DNA of 5,316 nt from NCBI GenBank assembly GCA_030044035.1, contig JASHWN010000448.1:1-5316 (forward strand), in the 5' to 3' direction. Under the pieces are notes generated by a model. The model ran no database searches. It was not told the origin of the DNA and saw only the letters and a program-made list of their open reading frames with translations. This stretch comes from Xanthobacteraceae bacterium (GTDB taxonomy: Bacteria > Pseudomonadota > Alphaproteobacteria > Rhizobiales > Xanthobacteraceae). The position numbers and the translations under genes were made by a program. Positions 1-5,316 of the stretch are shown in pieces (position 1 is the stretch's first letter; each line of letters opens with the position of its first letter).

Positions 1-188
1 CCCTGTTCAACGTCGCCGATTACGACAAGCGCATTGCCGGTTACCGCGAGCTGGAACGCTACGCGGTCGAGAACGGGGCGACGATGCCGCTGTTGCAGAG
101 CGTGATAACGCTCGTGCGCAAGAAGAATCTGGCCTTCACCAGATATGCCAACGGCTGGGTGTTGCCGCAAACCCTGCAATGGAGCTGA
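1..188 (+). CDS. ABC transporter substrate-binding protein, family 5 (C-terminal end only)
   Basis: Only the last 61 codons are present, read from base 3 and ending at TGA 186-188. The peptide (start LFNVADYDKRIAGYRELERY, end NGWVLPQTLQWS) fits the end of SBP_bac_5 proteins: a helix with paired basic/acidic residues, then a short stretch leading to a conserved proline (here ATMPLLQ, matching the family's 'P-[FLY]-x-P-L' region), then a final strand and an aromatic C-terminus. Such proteins are periplasmic receptors that deliver peptides, glutathione, nickel chelates or related ligands to an importer. The call rests largely on the next three genes, which encode exactly the permeases and ATPase such a receptor needs. 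The start, signal peptide and ligand pocket lie outside the window, so the substrate cannot be inferred. Confidence 0.8.
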   Translation, partial: LFNVADYDKRIAGYRELERYAVENGATMPLLQSVITLVRKKNLAFTRYANGWVLPQTLQWS

Positions 189-222
189 TGCGGCGCGCAC
201 CTGCAGCCAAGTTATTTATAAT

Positions 223-324
223 TGTCATGCCCCGCGAAAGCGGGGCATCCAGTAACCGCCAACGGTGCAGCACTATTGCAGAGCTTATCGATTACTGGAT
301 CGCCCGCTTTCGCCGGCGATGACA
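223..324. repeat. REP-like palindromic element: two 33-base arms in inverted orientation, each forming its own hairpin
   Basis: Arm 1 (223-255) and the reverse complement of arm 2 (292-324) match at 28 of 33 positions, separated by 36 bases. Each arm is itself a hairpin. In arm 1, ATGCCCCGC (227-235) pairs perfectly with GCGGGGCAT (240-248) around a GAAA loop. In arm 2, ATCGCC (299-304) pairs with GGCGAT (315-320), then one C-C mismatch, then two more pairs around a 4-base loop. Both arms carry the core GCGAAAGC, arm 1 on the + strand and arm 2 on the - strand. No T-run follows either hairpin, so this is not a typical intrinsic terminator. From general knowledge, elements of this style are dispersed in many copies in Bradyrhizobium-type genomes. 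Its place between a binding-protein gene and its permease genes suggests an effect on mRNA stability, which is inference. Confidence 0.8.
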
Positions 325-368
325 CGGAATGAGATGCGGCGCAGTGCGATGAATGTTGGCTCCGCATA

Positions 369-1385
369 ATGCTCGCTATCGTCGCCAAACTCGTTGCACG
401 CCGGCTGCTTGCAGCGATCCCGATCCTGCTCGTGGTTTCGGCGCTGTTGTTCTGCGTGCTGCGGCTCCTTCCGGTCGATCCGGCGGCGATGTCGCTGCCG
501 ACCACGGCGACCATCGCCGAGATCGAGGCCAAGCGCCGGGAAATGGGGCTCGATCGGCCGCTGCCCGAGCAATACGTGATCTGGCTGTCCGACGCGCTGC
601 ACGGCAATTTCGGCCGCTCCATCCAGTTCGGCCGCGAGGCCGGGTCGCTGGTCGCCGCCACCTTGCCGGCGACCATCCAGCTTGCCGGCGCCGCCATGGT
701 GCTGGCTGCGATTTTCGGCCTGGGTGGCGGACTCCTTCTCTTTCATCTGCGTGGCACCTGGTTCGAGGCCGTTGCCGATTTTGTTTCAATCCTGTTGCTG
801 TCGATTCCGGAATTCCTCTGGGGACTGATCCTGCTGTTCGTGTTCGGCGTTGCGCTGCAGGTGCTGCCGTTTACCGGCGCGGTATCGCCGAACCTGCCGC
901 AGCCGCACGTCACCGGATTTCTCCTCATCGACGCGCTCCTGGTCGGCCGCCTCGACGTCTTCGCCAGCGCCTGCCGGCATCTGATCCTGCCGGCTCTGGC
1001 GCTCGGGCTTGCCTTCTCGCCCGCCATCATGCGCGTGCTGCGCTCGAGTCTGTTCGACGTCTATCACGAGGACTACATCCAGCAGGCGCGGCTGCGCGGC
1101 CTGCCCGAGCGGCAAATCCTGCTCGGCCACGCGCTTAAGAACGCGGCGTTGCCGACCTTGACGCTCGCCGGCGTGCAATTCGGCATCCTGTTCAGCGGCA
1201 CGCTGCTGGTCGAGGTGATCTATTCCTATCCCGGCATGGGCAACCTGATGGTCGACGCCGTGCGCAACGCCGACCTGCCGCTCATTCAAGCGATCGGGCT
1301 CACTTATTGCGTCGCCGTGCTGTTGATCAACACCGTGGTCGACAGCCTGTACGTCGTGCTCAATCCGAAATTGCGGGTGGGCTGA
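369..1385 (+). CDS. ABC transporter permease, DppB/GsiC type
   Basis: This is a 338-residue inner-membrane permease of the BPD_transp_1 family, close to the usual length for DppB-like proteins (about 300-340). It starts with the typical cytoplasmic basic stretch and first membrane segment (about 12-32). A periplasmic region follows that includes the family pattern RREMGLDRPLPEQY (56-69) and HGNFGRSI (78-85). Further hydrophobic segments lie at about 101-124, 133-160, 204-222, 264-282 and 305-330. The cytoplasmic EAA loop that docks on the ATPase is at about 236-262 (YIQQARLRGLPERQI, then LKNAALP). The hallmark VEVIYSYPGMG is at 281-291. ATG 369 is the first possible start after an in-frame TGA at 330-332; no clear Shine-Dalgarno precedes it. 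It pairs with the next gene to form the channel. The 180-base gap before it, filled by a repeat element, is unusual for this kind of operon. Confidence 0.93.
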   Translation: MLAIVAKLVARRLLAAIPILLVVSALLFCVLRLLPVDPAAMSLPTTATIAEIEAKRREMGLDRPLPEQYVIWLSDALHGNFGRSIQFGREAGSLVAATLPATIQLAGAAMVLAAIFGLGGGLLLFHLRGTWFEAVADFVSILLLSIPEFLWGLILLFVFGVALQVLPFTGAVSPNLPQPHVTGFLLIDALLVGRLDVFASACRHLILPALALGLAFSPAIMRVLRSSLFDVYHEDYIQQARLRGLPERQILLGHALKNAALPTLTLAGVQFGILFSGTLLVEVIYSYPGMGNLMVDAVRNADLPLIQAIGLTYCVAVLLINTVVDSLYVVLNPKLRVG

Positions 1386-2242
1386 TGGCCGGATCGCTCC
1401 TTCGCGCGCTGGGTTCGCCGCGGGTTTTGCTCGCACTCGCCATGGTGCTGATCATCGGCGTCTGCGCGGTGTTCGCTCACTTCCTGGCGCCGCACGATCC
1501 GGCTGAGCAGAATCTATTGTCGATCCTGACGCCGCCGGCCTGGGCGCCGGACGGCGATCCGAGTTTTCCGCTCGGCACCGACAGCCTCGGCCGCGACGTG
1601 CTGTCGCGGCTGATCTACGGCGCCCGCACCGCCATGCTGGTCGCCGTGTTCGCTTCGCTCGGCGCCATGATCATCGGCACGGTTCTGGCGCACATTTCCG
1701 GCTATTTCGGCGGCGCCGTCGACTGGCTCATCGGCCGTCTGGTCGAGGTGTGGATGTCGTTTCCGCCGGTCATCCTGTCGCTCATTCTCATGGTCGGGCT
1801 CGGTGTCGGACTCGACCGTGTCATTCTCGCCATCGTGCTGGTCGACTGGACGCGGTTCTGCCGCGTGCTGCGCAGCGAAGTGCTGATCGTGCGGCGCCAC
1901 GATTACGTGGCGGCGGCGCGGCTTCTGGGCTTTTCGCACTGGCAGACCATCGTGCGCGAGGTGTTGCCGGCGACGCTGCCGCTGTTGATCACGCTGTTCA
2001 GCCTGGAAATGGCGATTGCGGTGGTGGTCGAGGCGATCCTGTCGTTCGTCGGCCTCGGCGTCGGTCCCAATCAGGCGGCGTGGGGACAGATGATCGCCGA
2101 CGCCCGGCAATACGTCTATCAGTCGCCGTGGAATCTGCTGCTGCCGATCTTCGCCATCTTCTTCGCCGTCGCCGCCTTCAATCTGCTCGGCGACGGGCTG
2201 CGCCGCACGCTCGACGTGCGGCTTGCCGAAACCGGACATTAG
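1385..2242 (+). CDS. ABC transporter permease, DppC/GsiD type
   Basis: This 285-residue inner-membrane permease is the partner of the preceding DppB-like protein. Diagnostic features are the first membrane segment at about 13-34, the motif FPLGTDSLGRDVLSRLIYGA (61-80, the DppC/OppC hallmark), hydrophobic segments at about 83-105, 122-140, 143-156, 197-226 and 250-268, an EAA loop at about 174-198 (YVAAARLLGFSHWQ to REVLPATLP), LSFVGLGV (219-226) and the C-terminal NLLGDGLRRTLD (266-277). The start is ATG 1385, whose A is also the last base of the previous gene's TGA, so the two are probably translationally coupled. The reading frame stays open upstream to 1307, but those extra 26 residues are arginine-rich, lie inside the permease gene before it and do not resemble the family. 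A G-rich GGGTGGG just ahead may act as a weak ribosome site. It ends at TAG 2240-2242, in the same frame as the next gene. Confidence 0.93.
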   Translation: MAGSLLRALGSPRVLLALAMVLIIGVCAVFAHFLAPHDPAEQNLLSILTPPAWAPDGDPSFPLGTDSLGRDVLSRLIYGARTAMLVAVFASLGAMIIGTVLAHISGYFGGAVDWLIGRLVEVWMSFPPVILSLILMVGLGVGLDRVILAIVLVDWTRFCRVLRSEVLIVRRHDYVAAARLLGFSHWQTIVREVLPATLPLLITLFSLEMAIAVVVEAILSFVGLGVGPNQAAWGQMIADARQYVYQSPWNLLLPIFAIFFAVAAFNLLGDGLRRTLDVRLAETGH

Positions 2243-2248
2243 AAAACC

Positions 2249-4087
<1,839 letters not shown>

Positions 4088-4103
4088 AGTTTGCTTCACG
4101 GCC

Positions 4104-4127
4104 GAGCGGCTGATTCAGCCATGGCTC
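4104..4127. terminator. Weak hairpin between convergent genes (possible terminator)
   Basis: GAGC plus GGCTG (4104-4112) pairs with CAGCC (4116-4120) and, after a 3-base bulge, GCTC (4124-4127), leaving a 3-base loop. It lies 16 bases after the ATPase stop and spans the stop of the minus-strand gene, the usual place for a shared bidirectional terminator. No T-run follows on either strand, so intrinsic termination is doubtful. Confidence 0.25.
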
Positions 4128-4903
4128 AGAAATTCCTCAAGCGCTTGGGGCGACGGCAGCGCAAAGCCCGACTGCGGGTGGCGGCTTGCGATCGGAATTC
4201 CGAGGCGCTGCAACTTCACCGCCATCTCGGCGGCCTTGATCACCACCGTGACGCCGTTGAGAATCGGCGCGCCGTCGACGTTGGCACCCGGATCGTTGCC
4301 GAACAGCATCATCGGAATGCCGCCGGTCGGCACGATGACATCGGCGCCGGCGTCGATCAGGCGTCGCGCCTCCCGCTCGAAGAGGGCCCACAGCTCCGCC
4401 TTTTTGGCCGGCACGGCGAAAGCCTCCATGTAGTCCGCGATGCTGGCGTTGGTGGCGCGAATACCGGCGATGCGCTGGTGCAGGCCATAGCGATGGATCT
4501 GGTCGGCGTGGGTCGGGATGAAGGCGGGATTGATCGCCAGCAAGCCGAGCTTGCGGCCTACCGTGCAGGCGTGCAGCAGGGTCGCCTCGCCGAGGCCAAG
4601 GACGGGAATATTCACCGCTGCCCGCGCATCGTAGAGGCCGACGTCCTGAAAATGGTTCATGAAGAAGACGTCATAGTTCTCGCGCTCGGCCTCGATGGCG
4701 CCGCGGATCACCGCGCGCGAGAAGCGGTGTTCGGACAGCGCATGCACGGTGGTGACCGAAGGCGTCATGGTCTTGAATTCGAGCTCGAAGTCGGGATCGG
4801 TGCAGGCCTTCATGTGCGGCAGCAGCGCCGCCAGGTAATTGCGGTGGCCGACCTGATCGGTGGCGCCCTGCGCCCAGATGCGAAACGTCTTCGTTGTGGT
4901 CAA
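4115..4903 (-). CDS. Asp/Glu/hydantoin racemase superfamily protein lacking the expected catalytic cysteines
   Basis: This 262-residue soluble protein is close in length to hydantoin and Asp/Glu racemases (about 230-260). Family features are the N-terminal strand FRIWAQG (7-13), the DVGLYDARAAVNIPVLGLGE stretch (87-106, compare the family's DPGLDAAR...IPVVGIGEA), a glycine-rich turn with TVGRKLGLLAINP (114-126), an ARRLIDAGADVIVPTGG segment (179-195, compare ARALxxxGADAIVLGCAG) and a C-terminal helix with KAAEMAVKLQRLGIP (223-237). The two racemase cysteines should fall near residues 84 and 194; here I read H84 and G194. The only cysteines are C34 and C113. Cofactor-independent racemisation by the usual two-thiol mechanism is therefore unlikely. 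Related enzymes of the fold include maleate isomerase and arylmalonate decarboxylase. The start is TTG 4903, supported by GGGAGGG just upstream; an in-frame stop at 4922-4924 rules out any longer form. The gene converges on the transporter operon; shared function is a guess. Confidence 0.75.
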   Translation of the reverse strand: MTTTKTFRIWAQGATDQVGHRNYLAALLPHMKACTDPDFELEFKTMTPSVTTVHALSEHRFSRAVIRGAIEAERENYDVFFMNHFQDVGLYDARAAVNIPVLGLGEATLLHACTVGRKLGLLAINPAFIPTHADQIHRYGLHQRIAGIRATNASIADYMEAFAVPAKKAELWALFEREARRLIDAGADVIVPTGGIPMMLFGNDPGANVDGAPILNGVTVVIKAAEMAVKLQRLGIPIASRHPQSGFALPSPQALEEFLSHG

Positions 4904-4993
4904 TTCGCCCTCCCAACTCCATCAGCGCTTCTTAATATACAATCGCGCCAGTACGGTTCCGCAGCAAAATCCCGGTCATCACGCAGCATACCG
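4904..4993. promoter_or_regulatory. Divergent intergenic region, probable promoters for both flanking genes
   Basis: These 90 bases separate two divergently oriented starts. The only AT-rich patch is around 4929-4943. It holds TACAAT (4938-4943) on the + strand and TATATT (4939-4934) on the - strand, each one mismatch from the sigma-70 -10 consensus. I found no convincing -35 hexamer at 16-18 bases for either, and no clear operator palindrome. A minus-strand transcript starting just after TATATT would have a leader of about 25 bases before the TTG. Confidence 0.3.
4908..4914 (-). promoter_or_regulatory. Strong Shine-Dalgarno that fixes a TTG start
   Basis: On the minus strand GGGAGGG ends 4 bases before TTG 4903-4901. 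This selects the rare TTG start for the racemase-fold gene. The nearby ATG at 4922-4920 is in another frame and lies upstream of this site, and the next in-frame ATG is only at residue 31. Confidence 0.65.
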
Positions 4994-5316
4994 ATGAGCA
5001 CCTGCCTATTCTTGAGTTTTCGCGCCGGCGCAAGCCCTGCAGCGGCCGAGACGGCCAAGCTCGACGCGCTGCTGCGCGCGACGCCGAAGCTGCGCAAGGC
5101 CTTGGTGCACACCCCGGCGAGCGCCAGCGACCCTTATGTCAAGGACGGCGCCCCGCCCACGCTGGTGCTGCAGCTTTATTTCGCCGCGCTGCCCGAGCTG
5201 GAAGCGGCCGTATCGCGCACCGGCCAGCTCGGCGCGCTGGCGTCGGGCACCGAATTCCCGGTTTTGGCGGCGGCCGAGACCGCACAGCAGGCGATGCTGG
5301 TCCGCAGCTTCGCGGT
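4994..5316 (+). CDS. Hypothetical protein, possibly EthD/dimeric alpha-beta barrel-like (3' end outside window)
   Basis: An open frame starts at ATG 4994 and continues past the right edge; 107 residues are visible, beginning MSTCLFLSFRAGASPAAAET. I do not recognise a named family with certainty. The order of likely elements is strand (CLFLSF, 4-9), helix (ETAKLDALLRATP, about 19-31), strand (KALVHTP, 35-41), strand plus helix (TLVLQLYFAALPELEAAV, about 56-73) and a last strand (AMLVRSFAV, about 99-107). This is a beta-alpha-beta-beta-alpha-beta pattern, as in one ferredoxin-like half of EthD or dimeric alpha/beta barrel proteins. If so, a second half may follow outside the window. ATG 4994 is the first start codon in the frame after a stretch with no ATG, GTG or TTG; no strong Shine-Dalgarno precedes it. 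Codon choice is typical of the neighbours, with many G/C third positions, which supports real coding. It diverges from the racemase-fold gene and may share its control region. Confidence 0.6.
   Translation, partial: MSTCLFLSFRAGASPAAAETAKLDALLRATPKLRKALVHTPASASDPYVKDGAPPTLVLQLYFAALPELEAAVSRTGQLGALASGTEFPVLAAAETAQQAMLVRSFA

Noticed and set aside
227..248. Perfect GC hairpin with GAAA loop as an intrinsic terminator of the binding-protein gene
   Set aside because: No T-run follows, and it is one arm of a larger dispersed-type repeat; attenuation is possible but a simple terminator is not supported.
212..697. A 161-codon minus-strand frame starting in the permease and ending in the spacer
   Set aside because: Its C-terminal part reads through the repeat element (SPAKAGDPVI, CPAFAGHDN), a typical artefact of translating such palindromes; the rest is antisense to the DppB-like gene.
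1307..1384. Longer start for the DppC-like permease
   Set aside because: The additional 26 residues are arginine-rich and unlike the family; ATG 1385 overlaps the preceding stop and gives a normal N-terminus.
4671..4922. An 83-codon minus-strand frame beginning with an ATG at 4922
   Set aside because: It is out of frame with the racemase-fold protein and has no ribosome site; the GGGAGGG lies downstream of this ATG and serves the TTG at 4903.
4900..5112. A 70-codon minus-strand frame in the divergent region
   Set aside because: It is antisense to the better-supported + strand gene, with no family resemblance and no clear ribosome site.

Overview
The window is GC-rich and densely coded, with codons ending mostly in G or C. 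An interspersed palindromic element built on GTCAT...GCGAAAGC...ATCCAGTA has the look of those scattered through Bradyrhizobium, Rhodopseudomonas and related Hyphomicrobiales. I therefore read this as an alphaproteobacterial chromosome, probably from the Nitrobacteraceae or Xanthobacteraceae. This placement is an inference from style, not from a marker gene.

Left and centre (1-4087, + strand): a peptide/nickel-type ABC importer operon. It holds the 3' end of a family 5 solute-binding protein gene (1-188), a 180-base spacer with a two-hairpin inverted-repeat element (223-324), a DppB/GsiC-like permease (369-1385), a DppC/GsiD-like permease (1385-2242, sharing one base with the previous stop) and a double ATPase (2249-4087). 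In the ATPase the DppD-like and DppF-like halves are fused in one 612-residue chain, as in GsiA. Together they form a complete importer: the periplasmic protein captures the ligand, the two permeases form the channel and the fused ATPase drives it. The substrate cannot be read from the sequence; peptides, glutathione-like compounds or other small amides are all possible.

Right (4088-5316): the ATPase gene converges on a minus-strand gene (4115-4903) for a protein of the Asp/Glu/hydantoin racemase superfamily. Both positions expected to carry catalytic cysteines are occupied by other residues. A 90-base divergent spacer (4904-4993) separates it from a + strand gene that runs off the right edge. 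Its visible 107 residues suggest a small ferredoxin-like alpha/beta fold of the EthD/dimeric-barrel type. The two right-hand genes may belong to the pathway served by the transporter, but only proximity supports that.

Most worth a second look: the repeat element, whose two hairpins differ by compensatory base-pair swaps and which sits exactly between the binding-protein and permease genes; a strong Shine-Dalgarno plus GTG at the seam of the fused ATPase; and the racemase-fold protein without its cysteines. I saw no tRNA, rRNA, CRISPR array, insertion sequence or clearly new multi-gene system.
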